A stretch of DNA of 64,000 nucleotides, from positions 62,001 to 126,000 of the forward strand of contig MKUH01000019.1 of the NCBI GenBank assembly GCA_001897745.1. Direction: 5' to 3'. The DNA comes from Candidatus Accumulibacter sp. 66-26 (GTDB lineage Bacteria > Pseudomonadota > Gammaproteobacteria > Burkholderiales > Rhodocyclaceae). The position numbers were made by a program, and so were the translations under genes. This document shows positions 54,715 to 64,000 of the stretch, one piece after another. Numbering within the stretch: position 1 is the stretch's first letter; each line of letters starts with the position of its first letter. The notes below the pieces were generated by a model that saw only the letters and a list, made by a program, of their open reading frames with translations, was not told where the DNA came from and did not search any database.

Positions 54715-55980
54715 ATGTACGCCCCCTCCGCGCCCCTCGCCGAATTCGACGCCGAACTGGCCGCTGCGATCGCCAGCGAAGCATGCCGCCAGGAAGACCA
54801 CGCCGAGCTGATCGCCTCCGAGAACTACGCCAGCCCGCAGGTGATGGCCGTGCAGAACTCGGTGTTCACCAACAAGTACGCCGAGGGCTATCCGGGCCGG
54901 CGCTACTACAGCGGCTGCGCGCACGTCGACGTGGCCGAACGGCTGGCCATCGAACGCGCCAAGGCGCTGTTCGACTGCGACTACGCCAACGTCCAACCGC
55001 ACGCCGGCGCCCAGGCCAATGCCGCGGTCTTCCTCGCCCTGGTCAATCCCGGCGACACCGTGATGGGGATGAACTTGGCCCAGGGCGGACACCTGACGCA
55101 CGGCAACCCCGCCAACTTCTCCGGCCGGCACTACCGCATCGTCCCCTACGGCCTCGACCCGGCGACCGGGCTGATCGACTACGACGAGATGGAGCGCATC
55201 GCCCTCGCAACCCGCCCCAGACTGCTCATCGGCGGCTTCTCCGCCTATTCCCGGCACAAGGACTGGGCCCGCATGCGCGCCATCGCCGACAAGGCAGGCG
55301 CCCTCTTCTGGGTGGACATGGCCCACGTGGCCGGTCTGGTGGCGGCCGGCGAATACCCGAATCCCCTGCCCCACGCGCACGTAGTCACCAGCACGACCCA
55401 CAAGACCCTGCGCGGCCCGCGCGGCGGCATCATCCTGTCCCGGGGTCAGGGCGAGGAGTTCAACAGGAAACTCGACTCGGCGGTCTTCCCCGGCATCCAG
55501 GGCGGCCCGCTGATGCACGTGATCGCCGCCAAGGCGGTGGCCTTCAAGGAAGCGCTGGCACCCGGATTCAAGGCCTACCAGCGGCAGATCGTGATCAACG
55601 CCCGCGCCATGGCCGCCGTCCTCCAGGAACGCGGCTACCGGATCGTCTCCGGCGGCACCGACAACCACATGATGCTGATCGATCTGTCGGCCAAGCCCTA
55701 CACCGGCAAAGACGCGGACGCGGCCCTGAGCGAGGCCTGGATCACCGCCAACAAGAACTCGGTGCCCAACGATCCGCGCTCGCCCTTCGTCACCTCGGGC
55801 CTGCGTATCGGCACCCCGGCCGTCACCACCCGGGGCTTCGGCACCGCCGAGTGCGAGCAACTGGCGGGCTGGCTGTGCGACGTGCTCGACGCGCTGGAAT
55901 CCGGCACCAGCGCGCAGGTGGCGCCGCAAGTGCGGGAACGGGTGGCAGCCCTGTGCCGCCGCCATCCGGTGTATCTGTAG
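54715..55980 (+). CDS. glyA: serine hydroxymethyltransferase
   Basis: A 421-residue SHMT with [57 protein letters not shown] and PLP Lys230 in [14 protein letters not shown]; the C-terminal [14 protein letters not shown] is intact. One difference from housekeeping enzymes is HAGAQAN where HSGSQAN is common. It interconverts serine and glycine with tetrahydrofolate. It is last in the serC-permease-yggS-argD-glyA run, so a second, dedicated SHMT copy is likely. Confidence 0.93.
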   Translation: MYAPSAPLAEFDAELAAAIASEACRQEDHAELIASENYASPQVMAVQNSVFTNKYAEGYPGRRYYSGCAHVDVAERLAIERAKALFDCDYANVQPHAGAQANAAVFLALVNPGDTVMGMNLAQGGHLTHGNPANFSGRHYRIVPYGLDPATGLIDYDEMERIALATRPRLLIGGFSAYSRHKDWARMRAIADKAGALFWVDMAHVAGLVAAGEYPNPLPHAHVVTSTTHKTLRGPRGGIILSRGQGEEFNRKLDSAVFPGIQGGPLMHVIAAKAVAFKEALAPGFKAYQRQIVINARAMAAVLQERGYRIVSGGTDNHMMLIDLSAKPYTGKDADAALSEAWITANKNSVPNDPRSPFVTSGLRIGTPAVTTRGFGTAECEQLAGWLCDVLDALESGTSAQVAPQVRERVAALCRRHPVYL

Positions 55981-55994
55981 CCGGGAAACCGGCG

Positions 55995-56020
55995 CGGCCC
56001 CGCCCGGCAGCGCGGGGCCG
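55995..56020 (+). terminator. GC-rich hairpin after glyA
   Basis: CGGCCCCGC and GCGGGGCCG are perfect 9-bp arms with an 8-nt loop, 15 nt past the stop. No T-run follows. Confidence 0.5.
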
Positions 56021-56088
56021 GTGTCGCGTTGCGCGATGGCGGCGTGCCCGGCCGGACATAAAAGCCCCCGGCAGGCGTCCCCGGAAAC

Positions 56089-56118
56089 GACAAAGCCGCG
56101 CATCCGCGCGGCTTTGTC
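56089..56118. terminator. strong hairpin between convergent glyA and ychF
   Basis: GACAAAGCCGCGC and GCGCGGCTTTGTC are perfect 13-bp arms around a 4-nt loop, with short T/A runs on each side. It lies between the ends of the two convergent genes and probably serves both. Confidence 0.85.
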
Positions 56119-56169
56119 CTGATTTTCCGGAATCTCCGTTACTGCGCGGGCGCCCGGGAAACCTGCGGC

Positions 56170-57261
56170 TCAGACGTTGAACAGGAAGTTCAGCACGTCG
56201 CCGTCCTTGACCACGTATTCCTTGCCTTCGGCGCGCATTTTGCCGGCTTCCTTGGCACCCTGCTCGCCCTTGTAGGCGACGAAGTCGTCGAAGGAAATCG
56301 TCTGTGCGCGGATGAAGCCGCGCTCGAAGTCGGTGTGGATGACGCCGGCCGCCTGCGGTGCCGTGTCGCCCTTGTGGATCGTCCACGCGCGCACTTCCTT
56401 GACCCCGGCGGTGAAGTAGGTCTGCAGGCCGAGCAGGTCGTAGCCGACGCGGATCAGGCGGTTGAGGCCCGGTTCGTCGAGGCCGAGATCGGCCAGGAAG
56501 GCCGTCTTGTCCTCGTCGTCGAGGTCGGCCAGTTCGGCTTCGATCTTGGCGCACAGGGCGACGACCGGGGCGCCCTCCTTGGCCGCGTGCTCGCGCAGGC
56601 GGTCGAGGTAGGGATTGTCCGTGAAGCCGTCTTCGAGCACGTTGCCGACGTACATCGCCGGCTTGACGGTGAGCAGGCACAGCGGCTTGACGATCAGCTT
56701 GTCGTCGTCGGACAGGTTGAGCGTGCGCACCGGCAGGCCCTGGTTGAGGTGCGGCAGCACGCGTTCGAGCACGGCGACCAGCTTCTGCGCGTCCTTGTCG
56801 CCCGACTTGGCCTTCTTCCCGTCGCGGTTGAGCGTGCGCTCGACGACGGCGAGGTCGGCCAGCGCCAGTTCGGTGACGATGGTTTCGATGTCGGCCAGCG
56901 GATCGACGCGGCCGGAGACGTGCACGACGTTCTCGTCGTCGAAACAGCGCACGACGTTAACGATGGCGTCGGTTTCGCGGATGTTGGCCAGGAACTGGTT
57001 GCCCAGCCCTTCGCCCTTCGACGCACCGGCGACCAGCCCGGCGATGTCGACGAATTCGACGATGGCCGGCTGCACGCGCTGCGGCTTGACGATCTCGGTC
57101 AGCTTGTCGAGACGCGGATCGGGCACTTCGACGATGCCGACGTTCGGCTCGATGGTGCAGAAGGGATAGTTCTCGGCCGCGATGCCGGCCTTGGTCAGGG
57201 CGTTGAAGAGGGTGGACTTGCCGACGTTGGGCAGGCCGACGATACCGCACTTGAGGCTCAT
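56170..57261 (-). CDS. ychF: ribosome-associated GTPase/ATPase YchF
   Basis: A 363-residue OBG-like ATPase. G1 is [19 protein letters not shown]3 region [17 protein letters not shown], and the C-terminal TGS domain ends with [13 protein letters not shown]. It hydrolyses ATP and binds the ribosome. It is last in the prs-rplY-pth-ychF run, 20 nt after pth. Confidence 0.96.
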   Translation of the reverse strand: MSLKCGIVGLPNVGKSTLFNALTKAGIAAENYPFCTIEPNVGIVEVPDPRLDKLTEIVKPQRVQPAIVEFVDIAGLVAGASKGEGLGNQFLANIRETDAIVNVVRCFDDENVVHVSGRVDPLADIETIVTELALADLAVVERTLNRDGKKAKSGDKDAQKLVAVLERVLPHLNQGLPVRTLNLSDDDKLIVKPLCLLTVKPAMYVGNVLEDGFTDNPYLDRLREHAAKEGAPVVALCAKIEAELADLDDEDKTAFLADLGLDEPGLNRLIRVGYDLLGLQTYFTAGVKEVRAWTIHKGDTAPQAAGVIHTDFERGFIRAQTISFDDFVAYKGEQGAKEAGKMRAEGKEYVVKDGDVLNFLFNV

Positions 57262-57281
57262 GGTCGTATTCCTGAAAAATC

Positions 57282-57851
57282 CTAAAGGGTCTTGCCGTGC
57301 AGCTGCTGCTGCGCGCTCGCGTAATCGCCGGCGGCCAGCTTCGGCCAGGCCAGCAGGCAGCGGTCGAGGGCGCGGTCGATCAGTTCCTGCTCCTCGCGGC
57401 GCGGCGCCTTCAGCACGTAGTCGGCGACCACGTTGCGGTCGCCGGGGTGGCCGATGCCGAGACGCAGGCGCCAGAAATCGGGCGTCGACAGATGCGCCTG
57501 GATGTCCTTCAAGCCGTTGTGGCCGCCGTTGCCGCCGCCGGTCTTCAGGCGGATGGCGCCGGGCGGCAGGTCGAGTTCGTCATGCACGACCAGCACTTCC
57601 TCGGGCGCGATCTTGTAGAAGCGCGCGAGCGCGCCGACCGCCAGCCCGGACCGGTTCATGTAGGTCGTCGGCTGCAGCAGCCAGAGTTCGCCGTAGCGGC
57701 CGGCGCGGCCGAAGAACTTGCCTTGCGGCGCCAGCGTCACCTTGAGTTCGCGCGCCAGCCGGTCGACGAACCAGAAGCCGACATTGTGCCGGTTGTCTTC
57801 GTATTCGGCGCCGGGGTTGCCGAGGCCGACGATCAGGCGGGGAGCGGTCAT
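57282..57851 (-). CDS. pth: peptidyl-tRNA hydrolase
   Basis: A 189-residue enzyme with [21 protein letters not shown] (catalytic His in RHNVGF), [20 protein letters not shown] and [11 protein letters not shown]. It recycles peptidyl-tRNA. The ATG at 57851 begins directly at the conserved fold. It lies downstream of rplY, separated by a terminator-like hairpin. Confidence 0.96.
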   Translation of the reverse strand: MTAPRLIVGLGNPGAEYEDNRHNVGFWFVDRLARELKVTLAPQGKFFGRAGRYGELWLLQPTTYMNRSGLAVGALARFYKIAPEEVLVVHDELDLPPGAIRLKTGGGNGGHNGLKDIQAHLSTPDFWRLRLGIGHPGDRNVVADYVLKAPRREEQELIDRALDRCLLAWPKLAAGDYASAQQQLHGKTL

Positions 57852-57873
57852 TGATTTGGCGGCTACAAGAAAA

Positions 57874-57911
57874 CAGGCCGCCGCGGGCACTGCGTGCCAG
57901 ACGGCGGCCTG
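57874..57911 (-). terminator. terminator after rplY
   Basis: CAGGCCGCC and GGCGGCCTG are perfect 9-bp arms with a 20-nt loop, followed on the minus strand by TTTTCTT. It may reduce read-through from the ribosomal gene into pth. Confidence 0.75.
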
Positions 57912-57929
57912 TCAGCAGAAGCGCAAGGC

Positions 57930-58529
57930 TTAAGCGGCGGTTTCGCCTTCGGTGGCGGCAGCGGCGCCCTTCTTGGCCTGGATCAGCGCGACCACGCCGT
58001 CGTCGCCATGCACCACGGCCTTGACGCCGGCCGGCAGGGTCAGTTGCGAGACGTGGATCGAGTGACCGGCGGCCAGATCCTTCAGATCGACCTCGATGAA
58101 CTCGGGCAGATCCTTCGGCAGGCAGGCGATTTCAATTTCGTTCATGACGTGCGAGACGTTGCCGCCGGAGAGCTTGACGCCCGGGGCGATGTCGGCGTTC
58201 ACGAAGTGCAGCGGCACCTTCTGGTGGATCGGCTGATTCGGATCGACGCGCTGGAAGTCGACGTGCAGGACGAGCGGCTTGTAGGCGTGCATTTGCGCGT
58301 CGCGCAGCAGCACCGACTCGGCGGCGCCGTCGACGATCAGCGTCAGCACGGAAGCGTGGAAAGCCTCCTTGCGCAGCGCGAGCAGAATGGTGTTGTGGTC
58401 GAGTTCGATCGATTGCGGGGCGTTCGCGCCGCCGTAAACGATGGCCGGGACCTTGTTCGCGGCACGCAGGCGGCGGCTCGCTCCGGACCCCTGCAAAGTG
58501 CGCTTCTGTGCATTCAGTTCAAATTTCAT
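57930..58529 (-). CDS. rplY: 50S ribosomal protein L25 (CTC form)
   Basis: A 199-residue protein. The N-terminal L25 domain binds 5S rRNA ([22 protein letters not shown], then VPAIVYGG), and a C-terminal beta domain of the TL5/CTC type follows (about 95-190), ending in an Ala/Glu-rich tail. AGGAG precedes the ATG at 58529. It lies downstream of prs in the usual order. Confidence 0.95.
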   Translation of the reverse strand: MKFELNAQKRTLQGSGASRRLRAANKVPAIVYGGANAPQSIELDHNTILLALRKEAFHASVLTLIVDGAAESVLLRDAQMHAYKPLVLHVDFQRVDPNQPIHQKVPLHFVNADIAPGVKLSGGNVSHVMNEIEIACLPKDLPEFIEVDLKDLAAGHSIHVSQLTLPAGVKAVVHGDDGVVALIQAKKGAAAATEGETAA

Positions 58530-58551
58530 GACAGCTCCTGGTTGATGCAAA

Positions 58552-58573
58552 CCCCGTCCGCGACCAGACGGGG
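58552..58573 (-). other. hairpin in the prs-rplY gap
   Basis: CCCCGTC and GACGGGG are perfect 7-bp arms with an 8-nt loop, 23 nt before the rplY start. It could weaken read-through from prs or take part in L25 control. Confidence 0.4.
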
Positions 58574-58652
58574 ATGAAAGAAACCGGCAACCGGCACCGG
58601 GCGGCTGGAGCAGGGGGATTTCCCCAGCCTCGCCACCGAGCGCCGACGCCGG

Positions 58653-59603
58653 CTACTCGATAAACAGCGAGGAAACCGAATCCTCGTTGCTGATACGGCG
58701 AATCGTCTCGGCCATCACGTCGGCGACCGACAGCTGGCGGATGCGCGAGCACTTCTGCGCTTCCTCGCGCAGCGGAATGGTGTCGGTCACGACCAGCTCG
58801 TCGAGATCGGATGCGTTGATGCGCTCGATCGCGGCGCCCGACAGCACCGGGTGCGTGCAATAGGCGAGCACGCGCTTGGCGCCGTGCGCCTTGAGCGCCG
58901 AGGCGGCCTTGCACAGGGTGCCGGCGGTGTCGACCATGTCGTCCATCACGACGCAGGTGCGGCCTTCGACTTCGCCGATGATGTTCATGACTTCCGAAAC
59001 GTTGGCCTTCGGACGGCGCTTGTCGATGATCGCCAGATCGCACTCGAGGCGCTTGGCCAGCGCCCGGGCGCGCACGACGCCGCCGACGTCGGGCGAGACG
59101 ACCATCAGGTCGTCGAAATTCTGTTTCCACACGTCGGCGAGCAGAATCGGCAGCGAATAGATGTTGTCGACCGGGATGTCGAAAAAGCCCTGAATCTGCT
59201 CGGCGTGCAGGTCCATGGTCAGGACGCGGTCGACGCCGGAGGCCATCAGCATGTTGGCGACCAGCTTGGCGGCGATCGGCACGCGCGAGGAGCGCGCGCG
59301 GCGGTCCTGGCGGGCGTAGCCGAAGTAGGGAATGGCGGCGGTGATGCGGCCGGCCGAGGCGCGTTTGAGCGCATCGACCATGACCAGCAGTTCCATCAGG
59401 TTTTCGTTGGCCGGCGCGCAGGTCGACTGGAGAACGAAAACATCCTTGCCGCGTACGTGTTCGTGGATTTCGACGCTGACTTCGCCGTCCGAGAAGCGGC
59501 CGACCTGAGCGCGGCCCAGCGAGATGTTCAGGCGTTTCGCTACATCGGCAGCCAGTTTCGGAGTGGCGTTGCCGGCGAATACCATCAGGCTGTCATAGGC
59601 CAT
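58653..59603 (-). CDS. prs: ribose-phosphate pyrophosphokinase
   Basis: A 316-residue enzyme of normal length with [20 protein letters not shown], the PRPP loop [14 protein letters not shown] and [18 protein letters not shown]. It makes PRPP for nucleotides, histidine and NAD. The ATG at 59603 (MAYDSLMVF) matches the usual family start; earlier in-frame ATGs are less likely. Confidence 0.95.
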   Translation of the reverse strand: MAYDSLMVFAGNATPKLAADVAKRLNISLGRAQVGRFSDGEVSVEIHEHVRGKDVFVLQSTCAPANENLMELLVMVDALKRASAGRITAAIPYFGYARQDRRARSSRVPIAAKLVANMLMASGVDRVLTMDLHAEQIQGFFDIPVDNIYSLPILLADVWKQNFDDLMVVSPDVGGVVRARALAKRLECDLAIIDKRRPKANVSEVMNIIGEVEGRTCVVMDDMVDTAGTLCKAASALKAHGAKRVLAYCTHPVLSGAAIERINASDLDELVVTDTIPLREEAQKCSRIRQLSVADVMAETIRRISNEDSVSSLFIE

Positions 59604-59648
59604 GTCGAGCATCCAGTGGCGCACGGTGCGCGCGCCTTAAAAGCAATA

Positions 59649-59672
59649 CGGGCAGGTAAGGCTACCTGCCCG
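59649..59672 (-). terminator. hairpin between tRNA-Gln and prs
   Basis: CGGGCAGGTA and TACCTGCCCG are perfect 10-bp arms with a 4-nt loop, followed on the minus strand by a T-rich TATTGCTTTTA. It may end the tRNA transcript or form part of the prs leader. Confidence 0.65.
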
Positions 59673-59688
59673 GTTTGAAGAATTCGAG

Positions 59689-59765
59689 TGGCTGGGGAAG
59701 AAGGATTCGAACCTTCGAATGCCGGAATCAAAATCCGGTGCCTTGACCAACTTGGCGACTCCCCA
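59689..59765 (-). tRNA. tRNA-Gln (anticodon TTG)
   Basis: A 77-nt gene including an encoded 3' CCA. The acceptor stem TGGGGAG pairs with the 3' strand before the discriminator G, with one G-U pair. The anticodon loop reads TTTTGAT with anticodon TTG, and the T-loop is GTTCGAATC. It lies between ispE and prs, a common place for this tRNA in beta- and gammaproteobacteria. Confidence 0.96.
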
Positions 59766-59804
59766 GCAGTTGCTCACTTGCCGTGGCTAGCGAACGAGGC
59801 GCGG

Positions 59805-59837
59805 ATGATACAGGAAAAAAATTAAAAAAACCAGCAA
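59805..59837 (-). promoter_or_regulatory. possible tRNA-Gln promoter / A+T-rich tract
   Basis: On the minus strand TATCAT sits 40 nt upstream of the tRNA and follows a long T-rich tract. A TTGCTG lies 21 bp upstream, longer than ideal, so the -35 assignment is weak. The T-tract may also end ispE transcription. Confidence 0.35.
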
Positions 59838-59856
59838 GCGGCGAAAAACGTCACGC

Positions 59857-60744
59857 TCAGGCAAGCAAGCTATGCAGCGGGTGGCGCGCCAGCCCCGCCG
59901 CCAGCCAGCCCTTCATCCCGGCAGGAAGACGGCGCAGCAGCGCTTCGGCCGCGTCGCGGCGCGCGAACTCGGCGAACACGCAGGCGCCCGAACCGCTCAT
60001 GCGCACGCGCGCGCCGCTGCCTTCGGGCAGCGCGTCGGCGAGCCAGGCCAGATGCTCGGCCACCGCCGGAAAGCGGGCCGCCGCCACCGCTTCGAGGTCG
60101 TTGTAACCGAAACCGTCGCGCCACTCGGCGAGCGCGATCGCCGGCGTGTCGCGGCGCAGTTCCGGCGCGCCGAAAATGGCGGCGGTCGGCACCGCCACCG
60201 GCGGCTCGAGGACGACGTACCAGGCCGGCGGCAAATCCACCGCCTGCAGATCTTCGCCGACCCCTTCGGCAAAAGCGTTCCGCCCGAAGACGAAAACCGG
60301 CACGTCGGCGCCGAGCGTCAGCCCGATCTCCTGCAAACGCCGGCGCGACAGGCCGAGCTGCCAGAGATGGTTGAGCGCGAGGAGCACGGTCGCCGCGTCG
60401 GAGCTGCCGCCGCCGAGACCGCCGCCCATCGGCAAGCGCTTGTCCACGGCGATCTCGACGCCCGCGCGGCAACCGGTCTCGGCCTGCAGCAGGCGCGCCG
60501 CGCGCACCGTCAGATCGCTCTCGGGCGGGACGCCGGGCAGCGGCGTGGCCAGCCGCACCGCACCGTCGGGCAGCGGCGCGAAGCGCAGGGCGTCGCCGTG
60601 GGCGACGAAGCGGAACAGCGTCTGCAGCAGGTGATAGCCGTCGGCGCGGCGGCCGACCACGTGCAGGAACAGATTGAGCTTGGCCGGCGCCGGATAGACG
60701 CTGTGCCAGCCCCAAGCTTCCGGCCCGCCCGTCGGTTCACTCAT
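59857..60744 (-). CDS. ispE: 4-diphosphocytidyl-2-C-methylerythritol kinase
   Basis: A 295-residue GHMP kinase of the MEP isoprenoid pathway, with [21 protein letters not shown] at the N-terminus and the glycine-rich loop [15 protein letters not shown]. The GHMP C-terminal motif [13 protein letters not shown] is present. The ATG at 60744 overlaps the lolB end by 8 nt. Confidence 0.95.
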   Translation of the reverse strand: MSEPTGGPEAWGWHSVYPAPAKLNLFLHVVGRRADGYHLLQTLFRFVAHGDALRFAPLPDGAVRLATPLPGVPPESDLTVRAARLLQAETGCRAGVEIAVDKRLPMGGGLGGGSSDAATVLLALNHLWQLGLSRRRLQEIGLTLGADVPVFVFGRNAFAEGVGEDLQAVDLPPAWYVVLEPPVAVPTAAIFGAPELRRDTPAIALAEWRDGFGYNDLEAVAAARFPAVAEHLAWLADALPEGSGARVRMSGSGACVFAEFARRDAAEALLRRLPAGMKGWLAAGLARHPLHSLLA

Positions 60745-61363
60745 CGCCAAGTCCCCGCGCCTGCGCCCGCCCTTGCCCCCACTCGTCGATGCGCAGGCGC
60801 AGCTCCAGCGTGCCCGGACGTTCGACGAGAAGGCGGATCGGCAGCGCCTGCGGATTATCGTCGGCGTATTCGTAGCCGATCAGCCAGCCGTCCTCGGCGA
60901 GACTGGACGGCCGCCCCTGCGCATCCGCCAGCAGGCTCCCGGCACCGCCGCTGCGCCCCAGCACCCAGGCGGAGAGGCGTTCGAGCGGCAGGGGAAAGCC
61001 GAGAACCTGTTCGGTCAGCGCGGCGACGTCCGCCGCGGCGTGGACCTTGCCGTCGCGGCCGGTCAGGCGGGCGCCGTCGGCGTCGCTGACGATTTCGGCC
61101 ATGCCCTGTCCGAGCGGCGAGGCGAGAAACATCTCGTCGCGCGCCGGCAGGTGGCGCCAGCTGAGCAGGCCGGAGTAGCTGCGTTCGTCATGGCGCAGCG
61201 CAAAGCGCGCTTCGAGCGTGAAGAACTCGAGCTCGGCGCGCGCCGGCGCGCCGTCCGGCGCCGACGGCCGCGGCAGGGTCGCGCAGGCGCCCAGCAGCAG
61301 AGCCCAGAGACAGACGAGAAACGCCCGCCCGCCCGCCGCGCGGCCGCTCGAAAAACGACGCAT
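60737..61363 (-). CDS. lolB: outer-membrane lipoprotein receptor LolB
   Basis: A 208-residue lipoprotein. The signal peptide ends at the lipobox LLLGACA. The mature protein has [36 protein letters not shown] and GYEYADDN, the LolB pattern. It receives lipoproteins from LolA at the outer membrane. It lies 5 nt after the TPR gene and overlaps ispE. Confidence 0.92.
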   Translation of the reverse strand: MRRFSSGRAAGGRAFLVCLWALLLGACATLPRPSAPDGAPARAELEFFTLEARFALRHDERSYSGLLSWRHLPARDEMFLASPLGQGMAEIVSDADGARLTGRDGKVHAAADVAALTEQVLGFPLPLERLSAWVLGRSGGAGSLLADAQGRPSSLAEDGWLIGYEYADDNPQALPIRLLVERPGTLELRLRIDEWGQGRAQARGLGDE

Positions 61364-61368
61364 CGCGA

Positions 61369-63126
61369 TCAATCGGGGAATTTCTTGAGGGCGTCGGCCA
61401 GCACTTCGTTGGCCGGGAAGTTCTTGCTCGCTTCGCGCAGGGTGCGCCGCGCGTCGTCCTTGCGTCCTAGCATCCACAGCACTTCGCCGAGGTGCGCGGC
61501 GATCTCCGGATCCTGGCGCTGCGCGTAGGCGCGCTCGAGGTGGGCCAGTGCACCGGCGAGTTCGCCCTGGCGGTAGAGCACCCAGCCCATGCTGTCCATG
61601 ATGAAGGGATCGTCCGGCGCCAGCGCCAGGGCCTTGGCGATCAGCTCGTGCGCTTCCGGCAGGCGGATGTTGCGCTCGGCGAAGGAGTAGCCGAGCGCGT
61701 TGTAGGCCTGCGCGCTGGCCGGCTGCACCTCGATCAGACGCCGCAGCAGGCGCTCCAGCGTCTCCACCTGGCCGAGCTTCTCGGCAAGCAGCGCGGCTTC
61801 GTACAGCAGCTCGGGCTGCGCCGGCTGTTCGGCGAGCGCCTTGTCGAGCAGGTCGTAGGCCTGCTGGAACTGCTTGGCGTCGCGCAGCAGCTGGGCTTCG
61901 GCGAGCAGCAGCTGGACGCCTTCCTGCGGTGTTTTGGCCTGCGTCGCGCGCAACTGCCGGCGCGCCTCGTCGAGCTTGCCCTGCTCGCCGAGGATGCGGA
62001 CGAGGCGCAGACGGGCCGGGAACTGCTGCTCGCCGGCGCCAACCTGCGTGTAATAGGCGATCGCCTCGCTGCCGCGCTTGCTGTCCTCGGCGATCTGGCC
62101 GAGGTAGTAGTAAACGACGTTGCGATCCGGGAATTCGAGCGTCAGCAGATGTTTCAGCTGCGCCTCGGCGCGCTCCAGATCGTTTTGCTGCAGGGCGAGG
62201 ATGGCGACCGGGTAGACCACGTCGGGATTGTCCGGATAGTCGCGCAGCAGACGGTCGAAATGCTGCCTGGCCTCGACGTACTGCTTGTCGGCGACCAGCG
62301 CGCGAGCCAGATGCAAACGCACGTCGCGCGCCTGCGGGTTGCGCTCGAGGAAGGCCTGCAGCGAAGCGATCCCGTCGGCGGACGAATCGCGCGACAGCAG
62401 CTGCGCCTGGAGCAGCGCAGCCATCTCCCAATCCGGCCGCAGTTCGAGCGCGCGCCGGACTTCGGCGCGCGCGCGCGGCAGCTCGCCGGCCGAGCCGGCG
62501 GCCATGGCCACCGCGTAATGCGCTTCGGCGAGCCCGAAGAAGGGCGCGCAGACCTTGTCGATCAGGCGAAACACGGCCTGCCGGTCTGGATTGCGCGCCA
62601 GCATGCGGTTGAGCCCGAGCAGATTGGCGGCGAGCCCTTCCTTGTCGGTTTCCAGCATGCGGACGAGATGCGGCGCCAGCTCGTCGAGCCGGTTGGACAT
62701 CAGGAGGACGCCGCTCACCATCTGCTGCGCCCGCGCCGACGCCGGATCGATCTCCTGCCAGAGCTTCGCCGCCTCGAGCGCGATGTCGAAGCGGCGCGCG
62801 TAGCCGGCGACCTCGACGGTGCGCTCCAGCACCCTCGGATCGCGCGTGCGCATCGCCAGGCTGGCGTAGGCCTGCGCGGCCAGTTCGGGATTGCCGCGCT
62901 GCAGCGCGATCTCGGCGAGCAGCACCTGATACACCACCTGCCCGGACAGTTCCTCCTGGCGCTCCTCCTCGGCGCGCGCCTCGGTCGCGGGCGGCGCGGC
63001 GGGCCGGGCTTCGCGCGCGGCCGGCGGACGCGGTTTGGCCGCTGCCGGCTTGCCGGCGGCGAACGAGGGCGACGCGAACGCGAACGCCAGCGCCGCGGCG
63101 AGAAGAGTGCGAGACATGTGTTTCAT
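61369..63126 (-). CDS. TPR-repeat exported protein
   Basis: A 585-residue protein with a signal peptide (about 1-24, ASPSFAA), a Pro/Ala-rich linker, and then almost continuous helical tetratricopeptide repeats. Typical units are near the C-terminus, such as QAYNALGYSFAERNIRLPEA and FIMDSMGWVLYRQGELAGAL. A TPR protein upstream of lolB is common in betaproteobacteria, and a role in envelope protein assembly is presumed. The ATG at 63126 follows AAGGA; the longer frame upstream is rejected. Confidence 0.88.
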   Translation of the reverse strand: MKHMSRTLLAAALAFAFASPSFAAGKPAAAKPRPPAAREARPAAPPATEARAEEERQEELSGQVVYQVLLAEIALQRGNPELAAQAYASLAMRTRDPRVLERTVEVAGYARRFDIALEAAKLWQEIDPASARAQQMVSGVLLMSNRLDELAPHLVRMLETDKEGLAANLLGLNRMLARNPDRQAVFRLIDKVCAPFFGLAEAHYAVAMAAGSAGELPRARAEVRRALELRPDWEMAALLQAQLLSRDSSADGIASLQAFLERNPQARDVRLHLARALVADKQYVEARQHFDRLLRDYPDNPDVVYPVAILALQQNDLERAEAQLKHLLTLEFPDRNVVYYYLGQIAEDSKRGSEAIAYYTQVGAGEQQFPARLRLVRILGEQGKLDEARRQLRATQAKTPQEGVQLLLAEAQLLRDAKQFQQAYDLLDKALAEQPAQPELLYEAALLAEKLGQVETLERLLRRLIEVQPASAQAYNALGYSFAERNIRLPEAHELIAKALALAPDDPFIMDSMGWVLYRQGELAGALAHLERAYAQRQDPEIAAHLGEVLWMLGRKDDARRTLREASKNFPANEVLADALKKFPD

Positions 63127-63225
63127 GGTTTCCTTGCGAGCCTCCGGAGAGCGGGCAGTCCGTGTTAGAGGCGTATGCGTCATAATGGTTTTCAAGCATG
63201 TTATGGACTTTTATCGGTAGCAGCA

Positions 63226-64000
63226 ATGCCAGAACTCCCCGAAGTCGAAGTCAGCCGCCAGGGCCTGCTGCCCTATCTGCCGGGCCGGCGCATCGCCGGC
63301 GCCGTGGTCCGCGCCCCGCGCCTGCGCCACGCAATCCCGTCCGGACTCGCCGAGCGCCTGCGCGGCCTGTACGTCGACGACATCGTGCGGCGCGGCAAGT
63401 ATCTGCTGTTCGACTGCGAATCCGGGCGCGGCGGCGGCTGGCTGATCCTTCACCTCGGCATGTCCGGCAGCCTGCGTCTGGTCCCGCCCGGCAGCCCGGC
63501 CCAGAAGCACGACCATTTCGACCTCGTCTTCGCGGACACTGCGATGCGCCTGCGCGACCCGCGCCGCTTCGGCGTGCTGCTCTGGCACGAGGGCCGGGAC
63601 GTCGAGCGCCACCCGCTGCTCGCGGTGCTCGGCATCGAACCGCTTACCGACGCCTTCGACGGCGACTGGCTGTTCGCGGCGATGCGCCGGCGCAACGCTC
63701 CGATCAAGCCGCTGCTGATGGACAGCCACCTGCTCGTCGGCGTCGGCAACATCTACGCCGCGGAAAGCCTGTTCAGCGCCGGCATCTCGCCGCTGCGCGC
63801 CGCCAACCGCATCAGCCGCGAGCGTTACGGGCGCCTGGCGCCGGCCATCCGCGCCACGCTCGAAGCCTCGATCGCGGCCGGCGGCACCAGCGTGCGCGAC
63901 TACGTGCACAGCGACGGCGGCGCCGGCTGCTTCCAGCTTTCATGCGCCGTTTACGACCGGGCCGGCGATCCGTGCACGGTCTGCGGCACGCCGATCCGGG
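63226..64000 (+). CDS. mutM: formamidopyrimidine-DNA glycosylase, partial at right edge
   Basis: At least 258 residues are present before the window ends. The N-terminal catalytic PELPEVE motif is intact (Pro2, Glu3), followed by RRGKYLLFD, HLGMSGSLRL, RDPRRFG, and the helix-two-turn-helix with GVGNIYAAESLF. The zinc-finger part has started (CTVCGTPI) and the last few residues are missing. It removes 8-oxoguanine from DNA. It is divergent from the TPR-lolB-ispE run, with 99 nt between start codons. Confidence 0.94.
   Translation, partial: MPELPEVEVSRQGLLPYLPGRRIAGAVVRAPRLRHAIPSGLAERLRGLYVDDIVRRGKYLLFDCESGRGGGWLILHLGMSGSLRLVPPGSPAQKHDHFDLVFADTAMRLRDPRRFGVLLWHEGRDVERHPLLAVLGIEPLTDAFDGDWLFAAMRRRNAPIKPLLMDSHLLVGVGNIYAAESLFSAGISPLRAANRISRERYGRLAPAIRATLEASIAAGGTSVRDYVHSDGGAGCFQLSCAVYDRAGDPCTVCGTPIR

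Noticed and set aside
54588..56180. 530-codon frame overlapping glyA
   Set aside because: Arg-rich out-of-phase translation of glyA with no domain.

Overview
The window is a contiguous, very GC-rich piece of bacterial chromosome, apart from a short stretch of lower GC around 24,700-25,740. Gene content and order point to a betaproteobacterium, most likely Rhodocyclales (Azoarcus/Thauera/Azospira-like). The pointers are a DUF4124 gene-ntrB-ntrC beside glnA, lolB-ispE-tRNA-Gln-prs-rplY-pth-ychF in one line, birA-coaX-SPOR, zapD-yacG, and a FisR-type sulfane-sulfur regulator. The family assignment is inferred from gene order, not from a database search. No CRISPR array, insertion sequence, prophage or rRNA gene was seen. 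One tRNA gene is present.

Layout. 1-7.7 kb: signalling genes (ProQ-like RNA chaperone, a PAS-PAS histidine kinase paired with a REC-PAS-GGDEF-EAL protein, and an OmpR-type two-component pair divergent from a small exported protein). 7.8-13.1 kb: a sulfide-oxidation locus of persulfide dioxygenase, CcoG-like ferredoxin, SQR-like flavoprotein and a small membrane protein, divergent from a sigma-54 activator of the FisR type. A candidate -24/-12 promoter and a long inverted repeat lie between them. 13.3-21.5 kb: an eight-gene unit with a complete Liv-type ABC importer, an SCP2-type thiolase, an acyl-CoA ligase and an FCD/GntR regulator, probably for uptake and CoA activation of an unidentified carboxylic acid. 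21.8-25.5 kb: M20 amidohydrolase, TRIC-type membrane protein, pseudouridine synthase and a DHFR-like protein in the low-GC patch.

25.7-44.5 kb: nitrogen control and housekeeping. AmtB and GlnA each have a sigma-54 promoter and paired NtrC-type sites, and ntrB/ntrC lie in between. The rest of this block is MltA, a DUF815 ATPase, a Nudix-TMP-synthase-like fusion, yacG-zapD-coaE-SPOR-TrpB2-coaX-birA, then rhodanese, nadA, an EEP phosphatase and cardiolipin synthase. 44.6-48 kb: gluQ, thioredoxin and a diguanylate cyclase. 48-56 kb: a MocR regulator divergent from serC, a BenE-family permease, a PLP-homeostasis protein with a long basic tail, an argD-type aminotransferase and glyA. Five of these six proteins bind pyridoxal phosphate, making this the most unusual gene set in the window. 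56.2-64 kb: ychF, pth, rplY, prs, tRNA-Gln, ispE, lolB, a TPR protein and mutM, which runs off the right edge.

Two parts of the window hang together through cis-elements as well as gene content: the NtrC regulon (ntrBC, glnA, amtB) and the FisR-type sulfide module. The MocR/PLP cluster and the Liv/thiolase/ligase operon have no obvious substrate from sequence alone and are the best places to look for new biology.
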